This document shows, piece by piece, positions 36,496 to 46,021 of a stretch of 49,946 bases of DNA. The DNA comes from Alphaproteobacteria bacterium (lineage in GTDB: Bacteria > Pseudomonadota > Alphaproteobacteria > RF32 > CAG-239), in contig JAGBLF010000001.1 in NCBI GenBank assembly GCA_017635595.1, positions 1 to 49,946 on the forward strand. The letters run 5' to 3'. The translations under genes were made by a program, and so were the position numbers. The stretch's first letter is position 1. Every line of letters begins with the position of its first letter. The notes under the pieces were generated by a model. The model saw nothing but the letters and a program-made list of their open reading frames with translations, ran no database searches and was not told the origin of the DNA.

Positions 36496-36972
36496 TCAAG
36501 CCTCCTTAAATACTTCACGCCATTCGTCTAAAATAGCCGGAACCTGCTCCGGTGTCATACGGCCATAGGTTTTGCCGTTAACAACACAAACCGGTGCCAA
36601 ACCGCAACAACCGACACAACGAACGCATTGTAAATGAAAAAGACCGTCCGATGTACTCTCGCCTTCTTTAATTTTAAGCTCGGATTTAAACTTTTCTAAA
36701 ACCTTATCATTACCTTTTAAGTAGCAAGCTGTACCCGTACAAACGGAAATCACGGCCTTTCCCGGAGCCACCAACTTAAAGAAGTTGTAAAATGTCAGTA
36801 CTTCATAAATACGCGCAAGCGGTATTCCCATTGTTTGAGCCAAATCCGTAGCGTCTTTCCAGTCAACGTACCCTTTAACACTTTGAATTTCGTGTAAAGC
36901 CATAATGAGCGAGCCGCGTTTTTTACGCCACTTCTCACCGACCTTACAGCCTAACCCCGGTTCATCTACCAT
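36496..36972 (-). CDS. hydC: Hydrogenase subunit HydC (NuoE-like, thioredoxin fold)
   Basis: Small [2Fe-2S] subunit of the NADH-linked hydrogenase. 158 residues, with an N-terminal helical part (IQSVKGYVDWKDATDLAQ, ARIYEVLTFYNFF) and the cluster ligands in CTGTAC and CVGCCG. First gene of hydC-hydB-hydA, with AAGGAG upstream and a recognisable promoter. Confidence 0.93.
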   Translation of the reverse strand: MVDEPGLGCKVGEKWRKKRGSLIMALHEIQSVKGYVDWKDATDLAQTMGIPLARIYEVLTFYNFFKLVAPGKAVISVCTGTACYLKGNDKVLEKFKSELKIKEGESTSDGLFHLQCVRCVGCCGLAPVCVVNGKTYGRMTPEQVPAILDEWREVFKEA

Positions 36973-37015
36973 TCTGATCTCCTTAAAATAAAGTTACGTA
37001 AAATCATCTGAGATA

Positions 37016-37043
37016 AGTATATTTAAAAATTCATATATTGCAA
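37016..37043 (-). promoter_or_regulatory. Candidate promoter of hydCBA
   Basis: Minus strand TTGCAA, 16-nt spacer, TATACT, about 40 nt before the hydC ATG. No clear operator palindrome beside it. Confidence 0.5.
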
Positions 37044-37111
37044 TTGATTTTATCACATTTTCCAAAATATTTTAGCTATACTTAAATTTATATTTGACAC
37101 CTTATCATAAA

Positions 37112-37134
37112 TAAAACAGCTCGTTTTCACGAGC
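37112..37134 (-). terminator. Terminator-like hairpin after the 37146 gene
   Basis: Minus-strand stem GCTCGT-GAAA-ACGAGC (GNRA tetraloop) followed by TGTTTTATTTA; the T-run is interrupted, so termination may be partial. Confidence 0.6.
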
Positions 37135-37145
37135 CGCTTCATTTA

Positions 37146-37583
37146 TTATTTTTTCTGATTTTGTTCCAAAATTTTTAACCACTTATCTTTGTCCTTAAAA
37201 TTAATTCTATAGACCTTTTTGGTAGCGGCTATATAGATACAGTATTTATTGGAACATTTTTTTCGCATCCATACACCGATACATTTATTTGTACCGTTAC
37301 GGCATGTTATGTTATCATCACTTAAATCAGAAATATACAGAAAGCTTCTGTCAAAGTGATTATAACGCATTAAATCACGCATTTCAGCATCTCTGTCCTG
37401 AGATATTTCGTTATTGCCGGATGACCAAAAAATCGCATTATGCTTTGAATTTATCAAATGAGAAAATTTATCGCTTTTATCCGTATTATTTATTACCGAA
37501 CTCGGAAACGATTGCGGCATCATAAAATAATAGATACTTGCGGCAATTGCGACAATAAAAAGCAATGAAAAAAGTTTATTCAT
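37146..37583 (-). CDS. Unknown small exported or membrane-anchored protein
   Basis: Not recognised. 145 residues with one N-terminal hydrophobic segment (LFSLLFIVAIAASIYYFMM, residues 4-22) and a polar, probably periplasmic domain. That domain carries four cysteines (ITCRNGTNKCIGVW, RKKCSNKYCIYI) that could form disulfides, and an IYIAATKKVYRINFKDKDKW end. It lies alone between hydC's promoter and the TPR gene. Confidence 0.65.
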   Translation of the reverse strand: MNKLFSLLFIVAIAASIYYFMMPQSFPSSVINNTDKSDKFSHLINSKHNAIFWSSGNNEISQDRDAEMRDLMRYNHFDRSFLYISDLSDDNITCRNGTNKCIGVWMRKKCSNKYCIYIAATKKVYRINFKDKDKWLKILEQNQKK

Positions 37584-37632
37584 ATAGTCCTCGTTGCTAG
37601 CGGTTAATTTTTATCAGTTAATACCTCAGTTA

Positions 37633-38607
37633 CTATTCTTCACCACCTGCTTCTTCAGCCGGTTGCGGAGCATCGTCATCATGAGGAATAATGTCCGGAA
37701 GAGCACCAATAGCCTGCTTACGTTTCAATTTATTAACGAATTTAATTGAACGTTGAGCATCCCACTTACGTTTTCCTTCTTCACTTTGGTAGATAACTTT
37801 ATATACTTCTATAGCCTGATCAAACTCAGAAAGCTTCGTTAAACAGGAAGCCAATCCGTCATACAATTTATGCGTATAACGACCGTTGACAACGGCTTGA
37901 GCCTTTTTATAACACTTTAAGGCATCCTTAAACTTAAACATTTTCTGATACACATAGCCGATACTGATCCAAGCCTGTAAATCCTGACTGTTGATATTTA
38001 AGATTTTAGTAAAACATTTTAATGCCGAATCGTTATCACCCATCAACTGATAAGTCACACCGATACCATTCCATGCTTTGGTATTATACTTATCACCGGA
38101 CAACACCTTCTTGAAAAATGAAATAGATCGATCATATTGTTTCAATTTTTGTAAAGTAACGGCAATACTGAGCAACGTCTGCGGATGTTTATTATCCACT
38201 TTCATAGCTTCTTCTAACACATCTAATGCCTCTTTATAAGAAAACATATGTTGCAAAGCAATTGCCTTACCGTTTAAGGCTTCCAAAGATGTACGGTCAT
38301 TGGCAAATGCCTCATCAAAGCAAAGAATCGCCTCTTTGTACAAACCGCGCATACTTAGCGTTACGCCTTTATTATTTAGAACTTCCACTGATTTCGGATT
38401 AATTGACAGAGCTTTATCAAAACATTCCACCGCATCTGTATATTTGCTCATTTTTTGATACGCAAAACCCTGGCTGTTTAAGGCCTTCCAAGCTCTGGGA
38501 TTTTCTGCAATAACTTCAGAGAATTTTTCAACAGCTTCTTCGTATTGACCGGCATCCAATAATTCCTGTCCTCTTTTATAGGACGTATTTTCATTTAATT
38601 TTACCAT
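37633..38607 (-). CDS. Tetratricopeptide repeat protein
   Basis: 324 residues, almost entirely TPR units of 34 residues. At least seven follow one another (for example AWKALNSQGFAYQKMSKYTD, then VEVLNNKGVTLSMRGLYKEA and AWISIGYVYQKMFKFKDALK). It ends in an acidic, proline-bearing tail (DDDAPQPAEEAGGEE). No signal peptide, so probably a cytosolic protein-interaction scaffold. It follows DUF58 by 68 nt but has its own promoter there; with MoxR and DUF58 it may belong to a chaperone-like complex. Confidence 0.88.
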   Translation of the reverse strand: MVKLNENTSYKRGQELLDAGQYEEAVEKFSEVIAENPRAWKALNSQGFAYQKMSKYTDAVECFDKALSINPKSVEVLNNKGVTLSMRGLYKEAILCFDEAFANDRTSLEALNGKAIALQHMFSYKEALDVLEEAMKVDNKHPQTLLSIAVTLQKLKQYDRSISFFKKVLSGDKYNTKAWNGIGVTYQLMGDNDSALKCFTKILNINSQDLQAWISIGYVYQKMFKFKDALKCYKKAQAVVNGRYTHKLYDGLASCLTKLSEFDQAIEVYKVIYQSEEGKRKWDAQRSIKFVNKLKRKQAIGALPDIIPHDDDAPQPAEEAGGEE

Positions 38608-38641
38608 TTTTACCTCTTCTTTTACAAAATAATTAACTGCA

Positions 38642-38670
38642 AAACTATCATACTAATCCTATTATGTCAA
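38642..38670 (-). promoter_or_regulatory. Promoter of the TPR gene
   Basis: Minus strand TTGACA (perfect -35), 17-nt spacer, TAGTTT; lies in the 68-nt gap behind the DUF58 gene, about 35 nt before the TPR ATG. Confidence 0.55.
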
Positions 38671-38675
38671 GTATT

Positions 38676-39599
38676 TTATGACAACCTTAATTGCTTATAG
38701 ACAGGGATATCTGTTCTGATTTCTATATATTTACATAAAAACTTTTGACAATTTTTCTTCAATTTTTCCCGATTTAGAGCAAAGTGCTTATGATATTCCT
38801 CCTTAAATTCTGCGGTATCACTGCTGAAAACAACTTTATCCGTGCCGTACTGTGCGGCATAAACGCCTTGCTGCGGTGCATTTTCTTCCAAAACATCATA
38901 AATATTGACACAATATACAAGATTATGCTTGGCCAATATAGATATCTGAGCCGACTTACTGCTGTTATACCTGTAAAAATCGCTTAAAATAAAAATAGTT
39001 CCCCGTCCCTTCTGATGATATTCGAGCAAACGCAGTGCCTCGGATATATCGCCGTCATACGACTGTTGCAGTACTTCTTTTGACATCTGTGATATCGTTT
39101 TGAAAACAGCCAACAAACCTTGGGGATTGTTCTGCGGCTTGAAATAACGCATATTTTTACCGTCATAAATTAAAATACCGAACCTATCCTGATTTTTTAT
39201 GGTAAGCCAACCGATTAATGCCGCAATTTTGCAAGCCGTTACCGATTTTAACTCTTTGCGCGTACCGAAAACCATACTGGCCGACAAGTCAAGCAATACC
39301 GTAATTTGGCGATCTTTTTCCTCACTGAATATTTTGGTATACGGCGCTCTTTTACGGGCGGTAACACGCCAATCGATATCACGGGCATCGTCACCGAATG
39401 TATACATTCTGACTTCTTCAAACTCCATACCGCGACCTTTAAAGGCCGATTTTACATTACCGGCGTGATTTGAAGTATAACGATTGTTCTTCAGTGATAA
39501 ATACGGCAAATATTTTTGTTCTTCAAGCAACTCTTCAAAAGTAACGCTCAAACCTTTTGCGGTATCAGTATTTTCCTGAGATGAGCCGAATATTTCCAT
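38676..39599 (-). CDS. DUF58 / von Willebrand-type protein partner of MoxR
   Basis: 307 residues. The conserved DUF58 block YTFGDDARDIDWRVTARKR is followed by the vWA-like metal site LLDLSASM and LILSDFYRY-type strands. No membrane segment is seen. Proteins of this kind are coded beside MoxR AAA+ ATPases and are thought to act with them in assembly or metal insertion of envelope proteins. It follows moxR by 11 nt. The usual BatA/BatB-like vWA membrane proteins are absent. Confidence 0.88.
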   Translation of the reverse strand: MEIFGSSQENTDTAKGLSVTFEELLEEQKYLPYLSLKNNRYTSNHAGNVKSAFKGRGMEFEEVRMYTFGDDARDIDWRVTARKRAPYTKIFSEEKDRQITVLLDLSASMVFGTRKELKSVTACKIAALIGWLTIKNQDRFGILIYDGKNMRYFKPQNNPQGLLAVFKTISQMSKEVLQQSYDGDISEALRLLEYHQKGRGTIFILSDFYRYNSSKSAQISILAKHNLVYCVNIYDVLEENAPQQGVYAAQYGTDKVVFSSDTAEFKEEYHKHFALNREKLKKNCQKFLCKYIEIRTDIPVYKQLRLS

Positions 39600-39610
39600 T
39601 TATTCCTCCG

Positions 39611-40582
39611 TTACGGCAGCGGAACCACTTTTAATAATCTGGTGATAACTTCATCGCTTGTCATGCCTGCGGCTTGTGCTTCAAAATTTAAGATAATGCG
39701 GTGACGCAAAACATCGTACACAACGGAATGAATATCTTCAGGTGCCACAAAATCGCGCCCGCTTAACCATGCGTTGATTTTTGCGCACTTATCCAAAGCA
39801 ATTGTTGCACGCGGACTTGCACCGTATGCAATCATATTTTTTAAGCTTTCATCATATTTTTCCGGATGGCGTGTTGCCATAATAAGTTGCACCATATATT
39901 CTTCAACAGCCGGGCTCATATGGATATCGGCGGCTTCCTGACGAGCTGCCATAATATTGCTGATACGCAATTTGCAAGGTGCTTCTTCGTGTTCGCCGTT
40001 CTGTATTTTTTCTTCATTGCGCACCAACTGTAAAATACGATGTTCGGTTGCGGCATCAGGCTGACCGATTCTGGTATACATCAGAAAACGGTCAAGTTGT
40101 GCTTCCGGCAAATTATAAGTACCCTCGTGTTCAATCGGGTTTTGAGTTGCCATAACCATAAACAATGTCGGTAATTTATATTGTTTGCCGCCGACACTGA
40201 TTTGACGCTCAGCCATAGACTCTAACAATGCTGCTTGCACTTTTGCCGGTGCACGGTTAATTTCATCAGCTAAAACAAGACTTGCGAAAACAGGACCGGC
40301 TCTGAACTCAAACTGGCTGGTTGAAGCTATATACACATCACTGCCGGTAATATCCGACGGCAACAAATCCGGTGTAAATTGGATACGGTTATATTCGGCA
40401 TCAATACATTCGGCCATAATTTTAATCGCTTTTGTTTTGGCAAGTCCCGGTGCGCCTTCGACCAAAATATGCCCGTTGGACAGAAGCGTTATAATCAGTT
40501 TGCGAACCAGATCTTCCTGTCCCAGAATATTCTGCTCCATATATAATTTCAGATTAATTATTTTATCTCTTGTTTCAGACAT
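39611..40582 (-). CDS. MoxR family AAA+ ATPase
   Basis: 323 residues. Walker A GAPGLAKTKAIKI, Walker B LVLADEINRAPAKVQ, and the MoxR-specific ATQNPIEHEGTYNLPEAQLDRF with sensor and arginine-finger regions; the lid domain ends with YGASPRATIALDKCAK. First gene of the moxR-DUF58 pair; divergent from uvrD. Confidence 0.95.
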   Translation of the reverse strand: MSETRDKIINLKLYMEQNILGQEDLVRKLIITLLSNGHILVEGAPGLAKTKAIKIMAECIDAEYNRIQFTPDLLPSDITGSDVYIASTSQFEFRAGPVFASLVLADEINRAPAKVQAALLESMAERQISVGGKQYKLPTLFMVMATQNPIEHEGTYNLPEAQLDRFLMYTRIGQPDAATEHRILQLVRNEEKIQNGEHEEAPCKLRISNIMAARQEAADIHMSPAVEEYMVQLIMATRHPEKYDESLKNMIAYGASPRATIALDKCAKINAWLSGRDFVAPEDIHSVVYDVLRHRIILNFEAQAAGMTSDEVITRLLKVVPLP

Positions 40583-40694
40583 TGTGCACCTCTTAGAATC
40601 TTGTTTGTAAAAATCAAAAGTACTTTCTATTTTGTAACGAATAGTATAAATAAATATAAGTTGCTAAAAAGTTAAATACAAGAAAAATATACAA

Positions 40695-43046
40695 ATGATG
40701 AATGCAGATGATGATATTTTTGATTTAGACAATAGCGGCACGGCGCCCGAAATATATGATAATATAGGCTTATTAAAGCAATCGTTGCCGTGGCTTGATG
40801 AATTAAATCCCGAGCAAAGGCAGGCTGTAGAACACACCGAAGGGCCGCTTTTGGTACTTTCGGGCGCAGGTACCGGCAAAACTAAAGTTTTGACGACACG
40901 TCTGGCTTACATTTTGAGCACGATGAAAGCGCAACCGTGGAATTGTCTGGTGGTAACCTTTACCAATCGTGCGGCCAAAGAAATGCAGGAACGTGTCCAA
41001 AACCTAATCGGCGATATGGCGAGCAGTGTCTGGCTCGGAACATTTCACCGAATCTGCGTTAAAATCTTACGCAATCATGCCGAGCTCGTCGGTTTGCGCC
41101 CCAATTTCACAATTTTAGGCGAAGATGATCAAAAACGTTTAATTAAACAAATTCTCGAATCTGAAGGTTTGGATGATAAAAAATATCCGCCGATCAGCTT
41201 TGTGGAAAGCATTTCACGCTTAAAAGACAAAGGCCTGACCGTCGATAAGGCTCAATCGGAATATCGTTCGAGTATTTTATTAAGAGTTTATGCCAAATAT
41301 CAGGCTCGACTAATTGAGTTGAATTGCGTCGACTTCGGCGATATTTTGCTCGACACCCTGATTTTACTGCAATCAAACCCCGACATTTTAGCAAAATACC
41401 AAGACAAATTCAAATACATAATGGTTGATGAGTATCAAGACACCAACGTCACGCAATATTTATTTTTGCGTCTTTTGTCGCAAAAAAACCGCAACTTGTG
41501 CTGTGTCGGTGATGACGATCAATCCATCTATTCATGGCGCGGTGCCGAGATTAAAAACATTATGCGCTTTCAGCAGGATTTTGAAGATGCTGAAGTCATC
41601 CGTTTGGAGCGTAACTATCGTTCAACAGCCAATATATTGAACGCTGCCTCATCATTGATTATGCATAATGCCACACGCTTGGGAAAAACGCTACGTGTCG
41701 CTGAAAACAGTCCTGCCGGCAAATACGGCAACGAAAAAATCAAAGTATTAAGCTTATATAACGGTGAAGAAGAAGCCAAATGGATTGCCGATGAAATCGA
41801 AAAATTGCATCGCAGCGGCTTTCAATATGCCAATATGGCCGTTTTGGTGCGCACGGCATTTCAAACCCGTGAATTTGAAGAAAAATTTATCAATGAGGCC
41901 ATCCCTTATCAGGTTATCGGTGGGCCTAAATTCTATGAGCGTGCGGAAATCCGCGACATTTTGGCATATTTACGCGTTATTATTCAACCCAATGACGATT
42001 TGGCTTTTGAACGTATTATCAATAGGCCGGCTCGCGGTATCGGTGCCAAAACTATCGAAAAGTTGCAGCAAACGGCGCGCAACAGACAAACATCAATGTA
42101 TAAAGCTGTCAATTTTATGCTCGATGAAGGCGCGTTGAGCGGTAAAGCTCGAACCAATTTAATCGAACTGACGGCAAAATTTACCGAATGGCAAAAAATG
42201 GCTTTGGCCCTGTCTCCTGCTGATTTGGTTGAGCAGGTTATTGATGAATCCGGCTATCTGGATATGCTCAAAAACGATACATCGGCCGAAGCCGAGGGTC
42301 GTATCGAAAACTTAAAAGAACTCGTCAACGTCATGAGCGATACCGATAACTACCCGACATTACCGGAATTTTTGGAGCATGTCAGTCTGGTTATGGATAA
42401 TGACAGCAATATCGATCAAAACAAGGTTATGTTGATTACACTGCACTCGGCCAAAGGTTTGGAGTTTGATGTTGTCTTTTTACCGGGATGGGAAGAAGAA
42501 CTTTTTCCGCACAAAAAGAGTTTGGAAGAAAGCGGTGCCGGTGCGTTGGAAGAAGAACGACGTCTGGCTTATGTGGCCTTAACGCGTGCCAAACAAAAGC
42601 TCTATATCACCACCACCAATTGCCGCCGCATATACGGTGAATGGCGTAATAATACCCCTTCCCGCTTTTTAAACGAAATTCCGACAAGTTGCTTAAGCAT
42701 GACCAACCAGATGAGTAATTGCTTCAACGGGCAAAACAGCGGCTACGGCTATTATAATAAAAACAAATATAACAGCTACGGCAATTACCATCAAAAGCCG
42801 AAATTTTCAACCAAACCGAGTTACCAATCATATACCGAAGATGATGAGCATGATTACTCGTACGAACCGGCCGAAGACACTTACGGCTACGCAAGCGCGC
42901 CAAAAAACAAACTAATCGGCGTAAGAGTTTATCACGAAACGTTCGGCTATGGCAAAATCGTCAGTGTATCAGGCAATTCATGCGAAGTTGAGTTTGATAA
43001 CGCCGGGCGTAAAAAAGTTATCGGCACATACTTAAGGCGGGCATAG
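40695..43046 (+). CDS. UvrD/PcrA/Rep-type DNA helicase
   Basis: Superfamily 1A 3'-5' helicase of DNA repair and replication. 783 residues; Walker A VLSGAGTGKTKVLTTR, motif Ia VVTFTNRAAKEMQERV, Walker B MVDEYQDTN, motif III DDDQSIYSWRGA, motif IV LERNYRST, and motifs V-VI TLHSAKGLEFDVVFLPGW and AYVALTRAKQKLYIT. A long tyrosine/asparagine-rich linker (YGYYNKNKYNSYGNYHQK) precedes a C-terminal Tudor-like RNA-polymerase-binding domain (VYHETFGYGKIVSVSGNSCE). Two ATG in tandem (40695, 40698); no clear Shine-Dalgarno. Confidence 0.95.
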   Translation: MMNADDDIFDLDNSGTAPEIYDNIGLLKQSLPWLDELNPEQRQAVEHTEGPLLVLSGAGTGKTKVLTTRLAYILSTMKAQPWNCLVVTFTNRAAKEMQERVQNLIGDMASSVWLGTFHRICVKILRNHAELVGLRPNFTILGEDDQKRLIKQILESEGLDDKKYPPISFVESISRLKDKGLTVDKAQSEYRSSILLRVYAKYQARLIELNCVDFGDILLDTLILLQSNPDILAKYQDKFKYIMVDEYQDTNVTQYLFLRLLSQKNRNLCCVGDDDQSIYSWRGAEIKNIMRFQQDFEDAEVIRLERNYRSTANILNAASSLIMHNATRLGKTLRVAENSPAGKYGNEKIKVLSLYNGEEEAKWIADEIEKLHRSGFQYANMAVLVRTAFQTREFEEKFINEAIPYQVIGGPKFYERAEIRDILAYLRVIIQPNDDLAFERIINRPARGIGAKTIEKLQQTARNRQTSMYKAVNFMLDEGALSGKARTNLIELTAKFTEWQKMALALSPADLVEQVIDESGYLDMLKNDTSAEAEGRIENLKELVNVMSDTDNYPTLPEFLEHVSLVMDNDSNIDQNKVMLITLHSAKGLEFDVVFLPGWEEELFPHKKSLEESGAGALEEERRLAYVALTRAKQKLYITTTNCRRIYGEWRNNTPSRFLNEIPTSCLSMTNQMSNCFNGQNSGYGYYNKNKYNSYGNYHQKPKFSTKPSYQSYTEDDEHDYSYEPAEDTYGYASAPKNKLIGVRVYHETFGYGKIVSVSGNSCEVEFDNAGRKKVIGTYLRRA

Positions 43047-43063
43047 AAGTCACTAAAAAACAG

Positions 43064-43091
43064 TTGCTTTTTATAGTGCAAAAGGTATAAT
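43064..43091 (+). promoter_or_regulatory. Promoter of murF-nrdR-nusB-def
   Basis: TTGCTT, 16-nt spacer, perfect TATAAT; about 46 nt ahead of the murF ATG and just after the uvrD stop. Confidence 0.6.
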
Positions 43092-43137
43092 GTGCGCAAT
43101 TTGTTATTGAACCATAATCAATATTTCGAGACTTAAC

Positions 43138-44466
43138 ATGGAAAAAATAAGTTCTTTAAAACTTGCCGAGATTTTAGGTTGTTCATATACGGGAAACCCG
43201 TGTGAAATCAATCAAATTTCGACCGACAGCCGTAAAATATCGCCGCAGACATTGTTTATTGCTCTGAAGGGCGAGCGCTTTGATGCACACGACTTTGTCG
43301 CCGATGTTATTGCCGGCGGCTGTCCGCTGGCGGTTGTCGAACATCCGATTAAAGACGTACCGACCGAAAATCTGCTGATTGTCGATGATACACTTCAAGC
43401 TTACGGTAAAATCGGTGCCTATAACCGCAGTTTATTTAAAGGGAAAGTTATCGGCTTAACCGGCAGTTCCGGTAAAACGACCACCAAAGAAGAAATCGCG
43501 TTTTTACTTGCAAAATTTGCCAAAACCTATGCCACAACCGGTAATCACAATAATGCCGTCGGTGTACCGCAAAGCTTATGCGAAATCGATATGAGCGCCG
43601 AGTATGCCGTTATTGAAATGGGCATGAGTTCCAAGGGGGAGATATCTTATCTGACAAATTTAGTCAGACCGGATATTGCCGTTGTAACAAATGTTTACCC
43701 GATGCATATTGAATTTTTTGATAACTATGAAGGTATTGCCTATGCCAAAGCCGAAATCTTTGAAGGTTTGAAAACCGGCGGTACGGCAATTATCAATGAA
43801 GATACCGACTTTGCCGATGTTTTGGAAAAACAGGCTCGCCTGCACACTTCAAATATTTTGAAGTTCGGCAAAAACACTCATCCGACAGATAATTTCACCA
43901 CTCAAGAAAGCGGTGAACATTTCTTGTATAACGCCTGGTGCGCTTTAACGGTTATACAGGCTCTGGGACTTGATGTCGAAAAAGCCGCCGGTTATATTAA
44001 AGACTTTGGCGCACTTGACGGACGCGGCAAACATCATCATTTACGCCTACCGAACGGCGGCGCTTATACTTTGATTGATGACAGTTATTCCGGCCAGCCG
44101 GAAGCCATGAAACTGGCTATTATATCATTAGATAAAACCAAAACAAACGGGCGCAAAATCGTTGTTTTGGGCAAAATGGCCGAATTGGGTAATACATCAA
44201 AAGAGCAACATCAAAATATCGGCAAAGTTTTAGCCGATACGGATATTGATATCGTTATCGGTGTTTGTCCCGAAATGAAAGATATGTTGGCACAACTGCC
44301 TAACTCAAAACAGCAGTACTATTTTGAAAATAAAGACGGTGTTGCCGAATTTTTATTAAATAAACTCTTGCAAAATAATGATACAGTTCTTATAAAGGGT
44401 GCCAGATACTCTTCAAAAATGTATCAGGTAACGGAAGAATTGCTAAAACAGGGAATCGAAAAATGA
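43138..44466 (+). CDS. murF: UDP-MurNAc-tripeptide:D-Ala-D-Ala ligase MurF
   Basis: Last cytosolic step of the peptidoglycan stem peptide, adding D-Ala-D-Ala. 442 residues; N-terminal UMP-binding domain (ISTDSRKISPQTLFIALKGE), ATP loop GLTGSSGKTTTKEE, ATTGNHNNAVGVPQ, a central EMGMSSKGEI, and a C-terminal domain ending in DTVLIKGARYSSKM. Its stop overlaps nrdR (ATGA, 4 bp). It heads a four-gene operon whose members are normally in different places. Confidence 0.95.
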   Translation: MEKISSLKLAEILGCSYTGNPCEINQISTDSRKISPQTLFIALKGERFDAHDFVADVIAGGCPLAVVEHPIKDVPTENLLIVDDTLQAYGKIGAYNRSLFKGKVIGLTGSSGKTTTKEEIAFLLAKFAKTYATTGNHNNAVGVPQSLCEIDMSAEYAVIEMGMSSKGEISYLTNLVRPDIAVVTNVYPMHIEFFDNYEGIAYAKAEIFEGLKTGGTAIINEDTDFADVLEKQARLHTSNILKFGKNTHPTDNFTTQESGEHFLYNAWCALTVIQALGLDVEKAAGYIKDFGALDGRGKHHHLRLPNGGAYTLIDDSYSGQPEAMKLAIISLDKTKTNGRKIVVLGKMAELGNTSKEQHQNIGKVLADTDIDIVIGVCPEMKDMLAQLPNSKQQYYFENKDGVAEFLLNKLLQNNDTVLIKGARYSSKMYQVTEELLKQGIEK

Positions 44467-44948
44467 AATGTCCTTTCTGCGGATGTGATGAAACTCAGGT
44501 AAAAGATTCGCGCAATATTGATGATGATACCGCCGTACGTCGCCGTCGTGAGTGTCCGGAATGCGGTTCGCGCTTTACCACATTTGAGCGCGTACAGCTT
44601 CGCGAGCTGATTGTCATTAAACGCAACGGCGAAAAAACATTGTTTGACCGCGATAAATTGGCCAAATCCATATCCTTGGCCGTACGCAAACGTCCGATTT
44701 CTGCCGAACGCGTCGAAAAAATCGTCAACTCATTACAACGCCGCTTTGAAAGCTCCGGTGAAACCGAGATAACAACCGTGCAAATCGGCGAAAGCGTAAT
44801 GGAAGCTCTTTCGCACTTGGATAATATTGCTTATATACGTTTTGCTTCGGTATATAAAGATTTCCGTAACTTAAAAGATTTGAAAGATTTTGTGGCCACC
44901 ATTGATAAACTGACCGCAGCAACTGAACCGACTTTGGAGGAAGATTAA
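44463..44948 (+). CDS. nrdR: Transcriptional repressor NrdR
   Basis: Zinc- and nucleotide-dependent repressor of ribonucleotide reductase genes. 161 residues: zinc ribbon with Cys3, Cys6, Cys31 and Cys34, then an ATP-cone domain (LIVIKRNGEKTLFDRDKLAK). Translation is coupled to murF through the ATGA overlap. No NrdR box was found in this window. Confidence 0.97.
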   Translation: MKCPFCGCDETQVKDSRNIDDDTAVRRRRECPECGSRFTTFERVQLRELIVIKRNGEKTLFDRDKLAKSISLAVRKRPISAERVEKIVNSLQRRFESSGETEITTVQIGESVMEALSHLDNIAYIRFASVYKDFRNLKDLKDFVATIDKLTAATEPTLEED

Positions 44949-44949
44949 T

Positions 44950-45438
44950 ATGACAAAATTTGTTTCACCTAAAATTAAAATGAAATCAGGCGCTCGCCTG
45001 GCCGCCGTTCAGGCAAATTATATGATTGCCCTCGGTCAGCTTCCGGTGGATGAAGTTATCGAAGATTTTGTTCAGGGAAAAGTCGGTCGTTTTGCCATTG
45101 ATGACAGCAACGGCGAAGATAATGAAAAGTTTGTCGAACTCGGACCGATTGATACCGAATATTTTGAAAAAATGGTACGCGGTGCTCAATCCAAAAAAGA
45201 AGATTTAGAAAAATCACTGAACCAATTTTTGCACGGCGAATGGTCTTATGAGCGTATGAACGGTATTATGCAGGCTCTGCTTTTAAGTGCCGTATACGAA
45301 CTGGCCAACACAACTGAGGTTGACACCAAAATCTTGATTCAGGAATATGTCGATTTGGCTTACGCTTTCTTCAGCAAAAACGAGCCGAAAATGGTTAATG
45401 CCGTTTTAGACCAGATTGCACATGCCGTGAGAGGATAA
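44950..45438 (+). CDS. nusB: Transcription antitermination factor NusB
   Basis: Partner of NusE/S10 in rRNA antitermination. 162 residues, all-helical, with SGARLAAVQANYMIALG at the front, GEWSYERMNGIMQALLLSAVYEL, and the C-terminal KILIQEYVDLAYAFFSKNEP..VNAVLDQIA. It follows nrdR by 1 nt with GGAGGAAGA inside nrdR's end. Confidence 0.93.
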   Translation: MTKFVSPKIKMKSGARLAAVQANYMIALGQLPVDEVIEDFVQGKVGRFAIDDSNGEDNEKFVELGPIDTEYFEKMVRGAQSKKEDLEKSLNQFLHGEWSYERMNGIMQALLLSAVYELANTTEVDTKILIQEYVDLAYAFFSKNEPKMVNAVLDQIAHAVRG

Positions 45439-45439
45439 T

Positions 45440-45982
45440 ATGGCAGTATTAAAGTTATACGAATATCCGAGCGAAGTTTTGCGGCAAAAATGCGAGCGCG
45501 TCAACAAAGTTGATGACGAGTTGCGCCGCTTTTTGGATGATATGCTGGAAACTATGTATGTCGATAAAGGTTGCGGACTGGCCGCACCGCAAGTCGGTGT
45601 ATCTAAACGAATTATCGTGGTAGATCCGAATCCGAGCGATGAAGATTTAAGCGTTCGCCGGCCGATGCACCTTATCAATCCGGAAATTATTTGGCGTTCC
45701 GACGAAATGGTATTATTCAACGAAGGTTGCCTGTCATTACCGGATCAACGTGCCGAAGTTGAACGTCATGAAAAAGTGCGTGTGCATTATACCGATTACA
45801 ATGGTAAAGAACAGGAATTGTTGGCCGATGACTTGCTTGCCATCATCTTACAGCACGAGATTGACCATTTGGACGGTGTTTTGTATATCGACCATTTAAG
45901 TCGCTTAAAACGATCGCGCCTTATAACAAAACTCAATAAATTTTACGATGAACGCAAACACAGCAATACCAAAAAAGCTTGA
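45440..45982 (+). CDS. def: Peptide deformylase
   Basis: Removes the formyl group from nascent proteins; Fe/Zn enzyme. 180 residues with GCGLAAPQ (residues 44-51), EGCLSLP (metal ligand Cys97) and QHEIDHLDG (metal ligands His139 and His143). The C-terminal tail is basic. Last gene of the murF operon, ended by a strong hairpin. Confidence 0.97.
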   Translation: MAVLKLYEYPSEVLRQKCERVNKVDDELRRFLDDMLETMYVDKGCGLAAPQVGVSKRIIVVDPNPSDEDLSVRRPMHLINPEIIWRSDEMVLFNEGCLSLPDQRAEVERHEKVRVHYTDYNGKEQELLADDLLAIILQHEIDHLDGVLYIDHLSRLKRSRLITKLNKFYDERKHSNTKKA

Positions 45983-46001
45983 GAAGTACCTTCTCAAGCT
46001 T
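45975..46001. terminator. Bidirectional terminator between def and flavodoxin
   Basis: Stem AAGCTTGAGAA/TTCTCAAGCTT with a 5-nt loop; T-run on the plus side, A-run giving Ts on the minus side. Overlaps the last codons of def. Confidence 0.88.
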
Positions 46002-46021
46002 TTTCAGGTAGTCAGTACGCT

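Noticed and set aside
34752..36509. Plus-strand frames opposite hydB and hydA
   Set aside because: Antisense shadows of strongly conserved hydrogenase genes.
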